From contig DXED01000029.1 in assembly GCA_019115145.1 (NCBI GenBank), forward strand, positions 62,001 through 126,000: a stretch of 64,000 bases of DNA, written 5' to 3'. Under the pieces are notes generated by a model. It was not told the DNA's origin, made no database searches, and saw nothing but the letters and a program-made list of their open reading frames with translations. The position numbers and the translations under genes are program-made. Below, piece by piece: positions 9,463-17,270 of the stretch (within the stretch, counting starts at the first letter, position 1; each line of letters opens with the position of its first letter). Source of the stretch: Claveliimonas intestinigallinarum (GTDB taxonomy: Bacteria; Bacillota; Clostridia; Lachnospirales; Lachnospiraceae).

Positions 9463-10566
9463 ATGGATCAGAAGAAAAAAATTGGTTTTATCGGACTGGG
9501 ACTCATCGGCGGCTCCATCGCGAAGGCCATCCGGCAGTACTATCCCGATTACACCATCACCGCATTTGACAAAAACAAGGAGACGCTGGCCCTGGCCACC
9601 CAGGAGTCGGTCATCGACGTGGCGGCCACCCACATTGACGACAGCTTCCGGGGGTGCAGCTATATTTTCCTGTGCGCCCCTGTCTCCTACAACAACGCCT
9701 ACCTAAAGCAGGTCTCCCAGTTTCTTAATGAGGACTGCGTCCTGACAGACGTGGGCAGCGTGAAGACCAGCATCCACAGAGAGGTGGAGCGGATGGGGCT
9801 TGGAAAATATTTTATCGGCGGCCACCCCATGGCCGGCTCGGAGAAGAGCGGCTACGCCAACTCCAAGGCCATGCTCATCGAGAACGCCTACTATATCCTG
9901 ACTCCCACCGAGGAGGTGGAACAGGCAAAGGTGGAAGCGTTTGAGGCATTTGTCGAAAGCCTGCGGGCGCTTCCCGTTGTGCTGGACTACCGGCAGCACG
10001 ACCAGATCACCGGCACCATCAGCCACCTGCCCCACATCATCGCCGCCAGCCTGGTATGCCTGGTGCGGGACACGGACACAAAGGATGAGCTCATGAAGCA
10101 GCTGGCAGCGGGCGGCTTTAAGGACATCACAAGGATCGCCTCCTCCTCTCCCACCATGTGGCAGCACATCTGCCTGAACAACAGGGAAAATATTTCCGTC
10201 ATCCTGCAGCGGTATATCAATATGCTGGTGGAGGCCAAAAAGGCTGTGGATGAGGGGGACGAGCAGGCGCTGTACCAGCTCTTTGACAGCTCCAGGAATT
10301 ACCGCAACTCCATCCCGGGAGGATCCTCGGGCCCCATCAAGAAGGTGTTCGCGGTGTACTGCGACATCATCGACGAGGCGGGCGGAATTGCCACCATCGC
10401 CACTATTCTTGCGTCCAACAACATCAACATCAAGAATATAGGTATTGTGCACAACAGAGAATTTGAAGAAGGGGTTCTGCGGATCGAGTTCTATGACGAC
10501 GCCTCCTCGCGGAAGGCGGCTGAGCTTCTGCAGAAATACAGGTATATCGTCTATGAGAGACAATAG
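9463..10566 (+). CDS. tyrA: Prephenate dehydrogenase with C-terminal ACT domain
   Basis: Catalyses NAD(P)-dependent oxidative decarboxylation of prephenate to 4-hydroxyphenylpyruvate in tyrosine synthesis. The 367-residue protein opens with the dinucleotide-binding KIGFIGLGLIGGSIAKAI. It carries the catalytic-region motif GGHPMAGSEKSGYANS near residue 125. The last ~75 residues (VYCDIIDEAGGIATIATIL) form an ACT domain, the usual site of tyrosine feedback. The ribosome site GAGAGGA sits rather far (about 12 nt) from the ATG at 9463. The stop overlaps the start of aroA by 14 bp, indicating coupling. Confidence 0.94.
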   Translation: MDQKKKIGFIGLGLIGGSIAKAIRQYYPDYTITAFDKNKETLALATQESVIDVAATHIDDSFRGCSYIFLCAPVSYNNAYLKQVSQFLNEDCVLTDVGSVKTSIHREVERMGLGKYFIGGHPMAGSEKSGYANSKAMLIENAYYILTPTEEVEQAKVEAFEAFVESLRALPVVLDYRQHDQITGTISHLPHIIAASLVCLVRDTDTKDELMKQLAAGGFKDITRIASSSPTMWQHICLNNRENISVILQRYINMLVEAKKAVDEGDEQALYQLFDSSRNYRNSIPGGSSGPIKKVFAVYCDIIDEAGGIATIATILASNNINIKNIGIVHNREFEEGVLRIEFYDDASSRKAAELLQKYRYIVYERQ

Positions 10567-11872
10567 CAGGATCATCCGCCCGGCCGGGCGGCCATTTAAC
10601 GGGGAGATCACCGTGCCCGGAGACAAGTCCATCTCCCACCGGGCAGTCATGTTCGGCGCTATCGCCAAAGGCACCACCCGCATCCGGAATTTCCTCATGG
10701 GGGCAGACTGCCTCTCCACCATTGACTGCTTCCGGCGGCTGGGCGTCCAGATCGACGTGGAGGCCGCCCCGGGACAGGTGACGGTTCACGGGAGAGGGCT
10801 GAGGGGACTGAAGGGACAGCAGGAGCCGGCGGCATCAATTGTATTGGATACAGGAAACAGCGGCACCACCACAAGGCTCGTCTCCGGCATCCTGGCGGGA
10901 CAGGATTTCCCCTCCCTCCTCTCCGGGGACGCCTCCCTGAACACCCGTCCCATGAAGCGGATCATGGAACCCCTATCCCAGATGGGAGCCCGGATACGCA
11001 GCGTCAAGGGAAACGGATGCGCCCCCCTCGCCATTGAGCCCGGGCAGCTGCACGGCATCCAGTACACCACAAAGGTGGCCTCCGCTCAGGTAAAATCTTC
11101 CATCCTGCTGGCAGGGCTCTATGCGGACTCCTCAACCTCTGTGACCGAGCCCGCCCTGTCCAGGAACCACACAGAGCTGATGCTGAAGGGCTTCGGCGCG
11201 GACGTTTCTTCTATTATAAAAGAGGACGGCACGGCCACCGCGTCCATTGCACCCTGCAGGGAGCTGTATGCCCAGGATATCATAGTGCCCGGGGACATCT
11301 CCTCCGCCGCCTACTTTATCGCTGCCGCCCTCCTGGTGCCGGGCTCCAGCCTGCTCATTAAAAACGTGGGCATCAATCCAACCCGGGCCGGCTTCCTGTC
11401 CGTCTGCCGCAGCATGGGCGGGGACATAACCATCCTCAGCGAAAGGCAGGCGGGCGGCGAGCCATCCGCCGACCTCCTCGTAAAGCACAGCTCCCTTCAC
11501 AGTGTCACTATAGAGGGCGGCCTCATCCCCACCCTCATTGACGAGCTTCCCATGGCCGCGGTCCTGGCCGCCTTTGCCGATGGGACCACCGTGATCCGGG
11601 ACGCAGCGGAGCTGAAGGTCAAGGAGAGCGACCGCATCGCTACCGTCACCGCCAACCTGCGGGCCATGGGCTGTGACGTCACTCCCACAGACGACGGCAT
11701 GATCATCCGGGGCGGCAGTCCCCTCCACGGCGCTGTCCTCGACAGCTACCTGGACCACCGCATCGCCATGTCCTTCGCCGTGGCGGGCCTCGCCGCTGAC
11801 GGCGAGACCCGCATCAGGAACGCCAATTGTGTAGACATTTCCTTCCCGGGGTTCTACGATTATTTCAACTAA
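10553..11872 (+). CDS. aroA: 5-enolpyruvylshikimate-3-phosphate synthase
   Basis: Sixth step of the shikimate pathway: transfers enolpyruvyl from PEP to shikimate-3-phosphate. The 439-residue protein starts MRDNSRIIRPAGRP inside the end of tyrA; the reading frame is open further upstream but that part is tyrA sequence. Motifs include PGDKSISHRAVMFGAIA (substrate-binding lysine and serines), LDTGNSGTTTRLVSG (PEP loop) and LDHRIAMSFAVAGLA near the C-terminus. Length is normal. The gene ends immediately before a palindromic repeat. Confidence 0.95.
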   Translation: MRDNSRIIRPAGRPFNGEITVPGDKSISHRAVMFGAIAKGTTRIRNFLMGADCLSTIDCFRRLGVQIDVEAAPGQVTVHGRGLRGLKGQQEPAASIVLDTGNSGTTTRLVSGILAGQDFPSLLSGDASLNTRPMKRIMEPLSQMGARIRSVKGNGCAPLAIEPGQLHGIQYTTKVASAQVKSSILLAGLYADSSTSVTEPALSRNHTELMLKGFGADVSSIIKEDGTATASIAPCRELYAQDIIVPGDISSAAYFIAAALLVPGSSLLIKNVGINPTRAGFLSVCRSMGGDITILSERQAGGEPSADLLVKHSSLHSVTIEGGLIPTLIDELPMAAVLAAFADGTTVIRDAAELKVKESDRIATVTANLRAMGCDVTPTDDGMIIRGGSPLHGAVLDSYLDHRIAMSFAVAGLAADGETRIRNANCVDISFPGFYDYFN

Positions 11873-11880
11873 TGCAATTT

Positions 11881-11952
11881 CAGACGTAATACTTTTTAAA
11901 AGTATTACGTCTGCATCTACGTTAACCGGTGTACTATTGTGTCAATTGTCTA
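11881..11952. repeat. Dispersed palindromic repeat, copy A
   Basis: A perfect palindrome, CAGACGTAATACTTTT (11881-11896), one T, then its exact complement (11898-11913), is followed by a tail with TGTACTATTGTGT (11929-11941) ending at the CTA that is the minus-strand stop of the phosphatase gene (11950-11952). The same block recurs at 62086-62157. It fills the whole gap between the convergent aroA and phosphatase genes. There is no downstream T-tract on either strand, so it is not a classical terminator, though it may stall polymerase. Confidence 0.75.
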
Positions 11953-13140
11953 GTAATATCTGACCTTTACATTCTTCCCCAGCTTCTGAACGCAGTCCTT
12001 CAGCTGCTCCACCAGGTTCATCCTGACGCTCAGGTCAAAGGGCAGATTGGAGTTCTGGTGGGCCGGATTCAGGGCCTTCCCCACAAAAAGGTGGAGGTCC
12101 GTGCACTCCTCGATAATGAGCTTGGCCAGCATTGAGGCCCCGTTTTTCGCATCCAGCTCATTGAAAAACTCCTCGTCAAATTCATCCTGCTCGTACTTTT
12201 TCAGGATACTGAGAGCCTTCCCGATGGTCAGCACGCCCTCTGTCACAAGATCCAGCCCCTCGATGGAGGCTGTGGGCGGAACTGATGGATCCGCGTAGTC
12301 CACGGAAGTGACGATCTCTTTTTTCAGAACGCGGGCGGCGATATTGGCGCTGGTCCCGCCGCAGACCACCTTTTTCCCCTCGCTCTTCATGAAGTCGCAG
12401 ATCAGCTGCTCGTCATCCTCCTTGTTGGTAGGCGGCCCTGTGAAAATGTTGACTACCTGTCTCTCGATGACTCTGACCACAGCCACCGTGGTGTCGTCCC
12501 CGGGCTTTTCCCCGTACAGGTCATAGCAGGCCTGGGACAGCATGGCCGCAAGCCGTGAGGCGGACAGGGTCTCCTTTGTACATTTCAGGGTGTACTGGGC
12601 CATGTCCTTCCATGTCCAGCCGAAATTGAGCAGTTCCCCCACTCCGGCGTAGATCACTCCGTCGCTCATGAGGACAAAGCAGTCATTGATCTTCACCTGA
12701 AACCGGTACTCCCGTATCTTCTTGTCCTCTATAAAGCGCTCCTCATAGGGATAGTCCACGATCTTCTTATCCCGCACAAAGACGCAGGACGGATTGTCAA
12801 ATTCCACCAGATAGGCATTGCCATCATGAAAGATCTGGAGGATGCTGAAGGTCGCATAGGCTACCTGACGCACCTGGCAGATGGGCAGCGTGCGGGCAAT
12901 GGTCTCCACGCAGGACTCAATGGACGCTCCGTTCAAAAACATGGTCCCCAGTATCTTGGAAGTGAGAGTGGCCAGTATGTTGGCTTTCACGCCGCTTCCC
13001 ATGCCGTCTGCCAGGATCACAATATCTGCATTCTCTGTGTGCAGCACCTCCACCTTGTCGCCGCACAGCTCTTCATTATGTTTATTCAGGCTTTTCCACG
13101 AAATATCCAGACAAACACTCATATCAATCTTCCTCTTCAA
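11950..13140 (-). CDS. SpoIIE/PP2C-type serine phosphatase
   Basis: A 396-residue soluble protein with the PPM/SpoIIE fold: the metal-binding signature VILADGMGSGVKANILATL lies near residue 42-60, FVLMSDGVIYAGVG near 155 and GDDTTVAVVRV near 215. Proteins of this type dephosphorylate anti-anti-sigma factors in partner switching. The C-terminal ~170 residues (KKVVCGGTSANIAARVL onward) are an extra domain, possibly regulatory. The gene overlaps the upstream hydrogenase-like sensor by 17 bp, so the two are probably translated together. Its stop codon is contributed by the palindromic repeat. Confidence 0.85.
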   Translation of the reverse strand: MKRKIDMSVCLDISWKSLNKHNEELCGDKVEVLHTENADIVILADGMGSGVKANILATLTSKILGTMFLNGASIESCVETIARTLPICQVRQVAYATFSILQIFHDGNAYLVEFDNPSCVFVRDKKIVDYPYEERFIEDKKIREYRFQVKINDCFVLMSDGVIYAGVGELLNFGWTWKDMAQYTLKCTKETLSASRLAAMLSQACYDLYGEKPGDDTTVAVVRVIERQVVNIFTGPPTNKEDDEQLICDFMKSEGKKVVCGGTSANIAARVLKKEIVTSVDYADPSVPPTASIEGLDLVTEGVLTIGKALSILKKYEQDEFDEEFFNELDAKNGASMLAKLIIEECTDLHLFVGKALNPAHQNSNLPFDLSVRMNLVEQLKDCVQKLGKNVKVRYY

Positions 13141-14851
13141 ACAAAATGGAGTCCCGCAGCTTGGACAGGGTCACCTTGGTCTCCGCCGTTGTCTCCCCCA
13201 GGAGCCCGGCAATCTCCTGCGCCACCATCATCTGCTTGTCAATAACCTTCTGGGCCATCTCCACTGTTTCCATTTTCAGGTGGTAATGCTGCTCCTTTGC
13301 CTTCTCCTCCCTGGACACGTCCTGATAGGTGACAAGCACAGACTCCAGCCTGTCTATGTAAATGATGCTCTCCACCACAGGCAGACCAGCAGGCTCCAGG
13401 CGAATTTTCTTCCGGATGATTGGCTCCCTCGTATCCAGCACCTGGTCTATATCGTCCGACTCGATAAACTCAAATATGTACCGCTCCAGCGCCTCCTCCC
13501 TGGAGACCTCCAGAATCTTCAGAGCCTTTTTGTTGCACTCCCGTATCCGCATCTGGCTGTCCACAATGAGGATCATGCTGGGCGTCACGTCCATGACGAC
13601 ATTGGACATGGACTCCGCCTGGGCCACCGCGTTGGGAAGACACATACCGATCTCCGCCTTCCCCTGGAAAACGGCCGTGGCCTTGGCCCGGCAGCTGGGA
13701 TAGCCGCAGGCTCCGCAGTTGAGCTCATCGGACTTCGTGTATTTTCCCATGGCCCGGAGCACATCCTCCATCTGCTCCTCCGTTGGCGCCGGATCCTCCA
13801 CCCGACAGTCCATAAAAGTCTTGTGCATGTCCACATTGGTTCCGCTGGTCTCCTCTGCCGGCCCCCGCTTTACCGCATGCCTCTCCACGTCCATCTTGGC
13901 CCGGACCGCGGAGCGGTTCCATTTGTCTGAGGCAGGTCCCTTGACGCAGCTCCCCTCGCACACGTTTACCTCAAAAAAGCAGCCCTGTATCTCCCCTTTT
14001 TTCAGCTCCTCAAAAAGCTCCATGCAGGCTGACAGGCCGTCCACAGCCACCTTGTAGTAGCCCCCCTGCCCCTCCAGGGGTGCTCCCGGCCCTGCCAGCA
14101 CAGAGTGGATGATGCCTCCCCCCACCGGGTAGAGCTGATTGACCATAGGGCAGGGATTTGCCAGGGGCTCATCCTCGCAGGCAGACACACGAATCCCCGC
14201 CATCTCCCACCACTTCACCACTTCCTCAAAGGTCAGGATGGCGTCCACCGCTCCGCTCACCCGCTCGTCCCCCTCGGCCTCCGCCTTCTTGGCAATGCAG
14301 GGTCCCAGGAAGACCACCTTCACATCCTCCCCGTAGATCTGCCGGATCAGCCGCCCGTGGGCGATCATGGGGGACACCACAGGCGCCATCAGAGGCACCA
14401 GCTCCGGGTAATATTTCTCGATCAGGTCATTGACGCTGGGGCAGCAGGTAGTGATGATATTGGGCATCTCCCCGGCCCGCAGCAGCTTCTGATACTCGGC
14501 CGTCACAAGAGCCGCCCCCTCAGCTGTCTCCCTGACTGCGTAAAATCCCAGCTTTTTGAGAGCTGAGACGACCTGTCCCGGGCGTTCGTAGTCCAGCACC
14601 CCCAGGTAGGAGGGCGCAATGGAGATGATCACCTTCATTCCCTGGCGCAGATATCCACGTACCCTGTCCATATCGCTGGCAAACTTCTTTGCGTTCTGGG
14701 GACAGACCTCCAGACAGTGGCCGCAGTTGATACAGTGATCCTTCATGATGTGGGCCTGCTCATTCTGCACGGAGATCGCCTTCACCTCACAGTGCCGCAC
14801 ACATTTATAGCAGTGACGGCAGCTTGCATCCTTAAAATCTATAACTCTCAC
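13124..14851 (-). CDS. Iron-only-hydrogenase-like PAS sensor
   Basis: A 575-residue redox sensor candidate. Order of parts: two 4Fe-4S ferredoxin motifs (CRHCYKCVRHC and CINCGHCLEVCPQNAKK), a hydrogenase large-subunit-like domain with TTCCPSVN, GPCIAKK and NVCEGSCVKGP in place of the three H-cluster motifs, a further iron-sulfur motif (CGACGYPSC, then GMC) near residue 380, and a PAS domain (MILIVDSQMRIRECNKKAL) at 425-530. This matches the family of hydrogenase-derived sensory proteins encoded beside SpoIIE phosphatases. The start is GTG at 14851, with AAAAGGAGGG 8 nt upstream. Whether it binds an H-cluster cannot be told. Confidence 0.85.
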   Translation of the reverse strand: MRVIDFKDASCRHCYKCVRHCEVKAISVQNEQAHIMKDHCINCGHCLEVCPQNAKKFASDMDRVRGYLRQGMKVIISIAPSYLGVLDYERPGQVVSALKKLGFYAVRETAEGAALVTAEYQKLLRAGEMPNIITTCCPSVNDLIEKYYPELVPLMAPVVSPMIAHGRLIRQIYGEDVKVVFLGPCIAKKAEAEGDERVSGAVDAILTFEEVVKWWEMAGIRVSACEDEPLANPCPMVNQLYPVGGGIIHSVLAGPGAPLEGQGGYYKVAVDGLSACMELFEELKKGEIQGCFFEVNVCEGSCVKGPASDKWNRSAVRAKMDVERHAVKRGPAEETSGTNVDMHKTFMDCRVEDPAPTEEQMEDVLRAMGKYTKSDELNCGACGYPSCRAKATAVFQGKAEIGMCLPNAVAQAESMSNVVMDVTPSMILIVDSQMRIRECNKKALKILEVSREEALERYIFEFIESDDIDQVLDTREPIIRKKIRLEPAGLPVVESIIYIDRLESVLVTYQDVSREEKAKEQHYHLKMETVEMAQKVIDKQMMVAQEIAGLLGETTAETKVTLSKLRDSILFEEED

Positions 14852-14892
14852 CTTTGCCCTCCTTTTACAGCGCTCTTTCCATATTTATGCAT

Positions 14893-14922
14893 ATTATAGC
14901 ATCCCGGGTGCAGGCAGGGCAA
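14893..14922 (-). promoter_or_regulatory. Promoter of the sensor-phosphatase pair
   Basis: Minus-strand TTGCCC (14917-14922), an 18-bp spacer and TATAAT (14893-14898) with TGC immediately before it (extended -10). About 40 bp before the GTG start. Confidence 0.55.
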
Positions 14923-15051
14923 CGAAAAAGGCTGAAATCAGCACCCCACAGGACTTGTTTTTATACAGAAGCAGACGTACAATATAAGTATTACATAAGA
15001 GGGAGGGGAGCCGGTATTTCCATCGCAAAATATCGGTTCAAACAAAAAAAG

Positions 15052-16452
15052 ATGTCTGAATTTGAAAACCACAGAAAAAAAGCCCGGGAAATGCAACAGG
15101 CCCAGGAGGCCAGGGAGCAGGCTGCCCAGGAGGTACGGCGCTCCAGAACTCATTCCCGGAGGAAAAATGACCAGAAATTCTTTCTTTTCGTCTTTGTCAC
15201 CATTATCCTCGGCATCGCGGCTGCCGCTCTCCTGTCTGTCTTCTTTCCGTCAGGCGCAAAAAAGGCAGATGACGGGAAAGCGGAGCCTGTCAGCGCCCAG
15301 GCTCAGACTTATACGCCGTCCACTGTCACCTGGACAGCGGCGGGAGATATTGTCTTTCACCTGCCCTTTCTGGAGTCAGGCGTGTATCTGAATTCGTCGG
15401 ACGGCACCTACGATTACACATCTATATTCGACCACTGCCGCCCGCTCCTTGAGTCGGCTGATTTCTCCACAGTCACCATGGAGACCTCCCTGGCCGGTGA
15501 GGAGGCCGGGTACAGCGGCTATCCCATGTTCAAGGCCCCGGACGCGCTGGCTGACGCGCTGGCCGCAGACGGATTTGACATGGTCAACCTGGCCAGCAAC
15601 CATGTGTACGACGGGCTGGACGAGGGACTTGCCCGCACCATGGAGGTCCTGAGCCAGAAAAATCTCCAGTACATGGGCACCCGGCCGGATAAAGACCACA
15701 AGAAATACAATGTAGTCGATGTAAACGGCATCAAAGTGGGCGTGCTCAGCTATGTGTACGAGACCACCGCCGGGAGTGGCTCCAAGTCCATCAACGGTAT
15801 TGCCCTGTCTGACGCAGTCGCTCCTCTTATCAACTCCTTTGATCCCAGCAATCCGGATGTATTTTACAGCGAGGTGGAGGCCTCACTGGCCGCCATGAAG
15901 GAGGAGGGCGTCCAGTACACCATCGCCTACATGCACTGGGGCACAGAGTATCAGACCCAGCAGTCCCAGGAACAGACAGATATGGCCCAAAGGCTCTGCG
16001 ATATGGGCATCGACACCCTCATCGGCAGCCATCCCCACGTGATCCAGCCGGTAGACGTACTCACCTCATCGGACGGGGAGCACCAGATGCTCTGCTGCTA
16101 CGCCATCGGAAATTTCCTCTCCAACCAGCGCAGCGAATACATGCAGGCGGAAATGCCCACCGGCGAGACAGAGGACAGCTACCTGCTGACACTGACTCTC
16201 TCCAGCGACAAGAAGGGAAAGGTCACACTCACAGACGCGGCCTTCACTCCCATGTGGACGTACCGCTATGAGACCGATGCCGGCGCCGCCTTCGCGGTCC
16301 TCCCGGTAAATGACACCTCCTCCCTGGAGGAGACCACCGGACTTTCCGGCATCAAGGCTGAGGCGGACGAGTCCGCAGCCAGGACCCAGGCCATCATCGG
16401 AGAGGGCGTGGAGAAGGTAAAAGCCGCGCTGCCCCTGAAATCCGCCATATAG
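15052..16452 (+). CDS. CapA-family (poly-gamma-glutamate synthesis-like) protein
   Basis: A 466-residue membrane-anchored protein. A charged, Gln/Arg-rich cytoplasmic segment is followed by one membrane helix (FLFVFVTIILGIAAAALLSV) and an extracellular metallophosphatase-like CapA domain. That domain shows WTAAGDIVFH, NLASNHVYDGLDEGL, YMHWGTEY and GSHPHVIQPVD. CapA domains occur in capsule polymer export or anchoring and in uncharacterised exported hydrolases; no capBC partners are present here. The ATG at 15052 has no good ribosome site. GGGAGGGGAG at 15001-15010 lies upstream in an open frame without a standard start, so the N-terminus is uncertain. Confidence 0.82.
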   Translation: MSEFENHRKKAREMQQAQEAREQAAQEVRRSRTHSRRKNDQKFFLFVFVTIILGIAAAALLSVFFPSGAKKADDGKAEPVSAQAQTYTPSTVTWTAAGDIVFHLPFLESGVYLNSSDGTYDYTSIFDHCRPLLESADFSTVTMETSLAGEEAGYSGYPMFKAPDALADALAADGFDMVNLASNHVYDGLDEGLARTMEVLSQKNLQYMGTRPDKDHKKYNVVDVNGIKVGVLSYVYETTAGSGSKSINGIALSDAVAPLINSFDPSNPDVFYSEVEASLAAMKEEGVQYTIAYMHWGTEYQTQQSQEQTDMAQRLCDMGIDTLIGSHPHVIQPVDVLTSSDGEHQMLCCYAIGNFLSNQRSEYMQAEMPTGETEDSYLLTLTLSSDKKGKVTLTDAAFTPMWTYRYETDAGAAFAVLPVNDTSSLEETTGLSGIKAEADESAARTQAIIGEGVEKVKAALPLKSAI

Positions 16453-16499
16453 AAAAATGCCATATGGGAAGACGCCATATAAGAAAATAATGCCAAAGA

Positions 16500-16555
16500 A
16501 AAATGCACTGCCCGCGTGGGAAATCCTCCCACATGCGACAGTGCATTTTCTTTTA
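16500..16555. terminator. Bidirectional terminator between convergent genes
   Basis: AAAATGCACTG (16500-16510) pairs with CAGTGCATTTT (16539-16549), with an inner GTGGGA/TCCCAC stem. The plus strand continues with CTTTTATTT and the minus side begins with an A/T-rich run. It ends both the CapA-like gene and the HAD gene. Confidence 0.75.
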
Positions 16556-16561
16556 TTTCTT

Positions 16562-17212
16562 CTATTTTATAATTGTCAAGATGTCTTCCACTGTCTCTGC
16601 CAGGTAGTCCGCCCCGGCCTGCGAAAGCTCCTGCCTGCTTCCATATCCGTAGAGAACACCCAGGCTGTCCACGCCGTTTGCCCTGGCCCCCTCCACATCG
16701 TGGAACCGGTCTCCCACCATCAGCACCTGGGCCGGATCCGTTATATTGCAGCAGTCCATGGCGTAGGCGATGACCTCGTCTTTGCCTACCCTTGTCTCGT
16801 CCATGGTAGCCCCTGCCGCATAGGCAAAGTATCTGGTCAGGCCAAAATGCTCCAGTATCTGCCGGGCAAAGTACTCCGGCTTAGACGTGGCCAGCACCAG
16901 CGTTTTCCCCCTGCGCTTCAGTTCCGCCAGCATCTCCTCCATGCCCTCATAAACCTTGTTCTCGAAAATGCCCCGGTCTTTATAGTACTCCCGGTACAGC
17001 TTAATGCCTCTCCTTGCCTCCTCCGGGGTAAAGCCGTAAAAATCCCGGAAGGAGTCCGCAAGCGGCGGCCCGATAAAGCGGTACAGCTTGGTCCGGTCTG
17101 TCTCCTCGATTCCAAAGCCCTTCAGGGCGTACATGACAGAGCCTGTGATGCCAACCCCCGGGTCTGTCACCGTGCCGTCAAGGTCAAACAGAATGTATTT
17201 GTACTCTTTCAT
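16562..17212 (-). CDS. HAD-family hydrolase (phosphoglycolate phosphatase-like)
   Basis: A 216-residue cytosolic phosphatase of the haloacid dehalogenase superfamily, Gph/PGP subtype. Motif I is YILFDLDGTVTDPGVGI, with the two catalytic aspartates. Motif II is LVLATSKPEYFA and motif III/IV is QVLMVGDRFHDVEGARANG. The helical cap sits between motifs I and II. The substrate is not determined by sequence. The start at 17212 has AAGGAGGAAGA upstream; the frame is open farther but that sequence belongs to the neighbouring gene. Confidence 0.9.
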   Translation of the reverse strand: MKEYKYILFDLDGTVTDPGVGITGSVMYALKGFGIEETDRTKLYRFIGPPLADSFRDFYGFTPEEARRGIKLYREYYKDRGIFENKVYEGMEEMLAELKRRGKTLVLATSKPEYFARQILEHFGLTRYFAYAAGATMDETRVGKDEVIAYAMDCCNITDPAQVLMVGDRFHDVEGARANGVDSLGVLYGYGSRQELSQAGADYLAETVEDILTIIK

Positions 17213-17270
17213 TTTCTTCCTCCTTGTTCCCTGCTTCCCTCTTGCTATATCCAGGCCTCGCAGCCAGGCG

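Noticed and set aside
11881..11913. Reading the palindrome after aroA as an ordinary intrinsic terminator
   Set aside because: Neither strand has a T-run after the stem, and the same block occurs within another operon, so a repeat is the better description.
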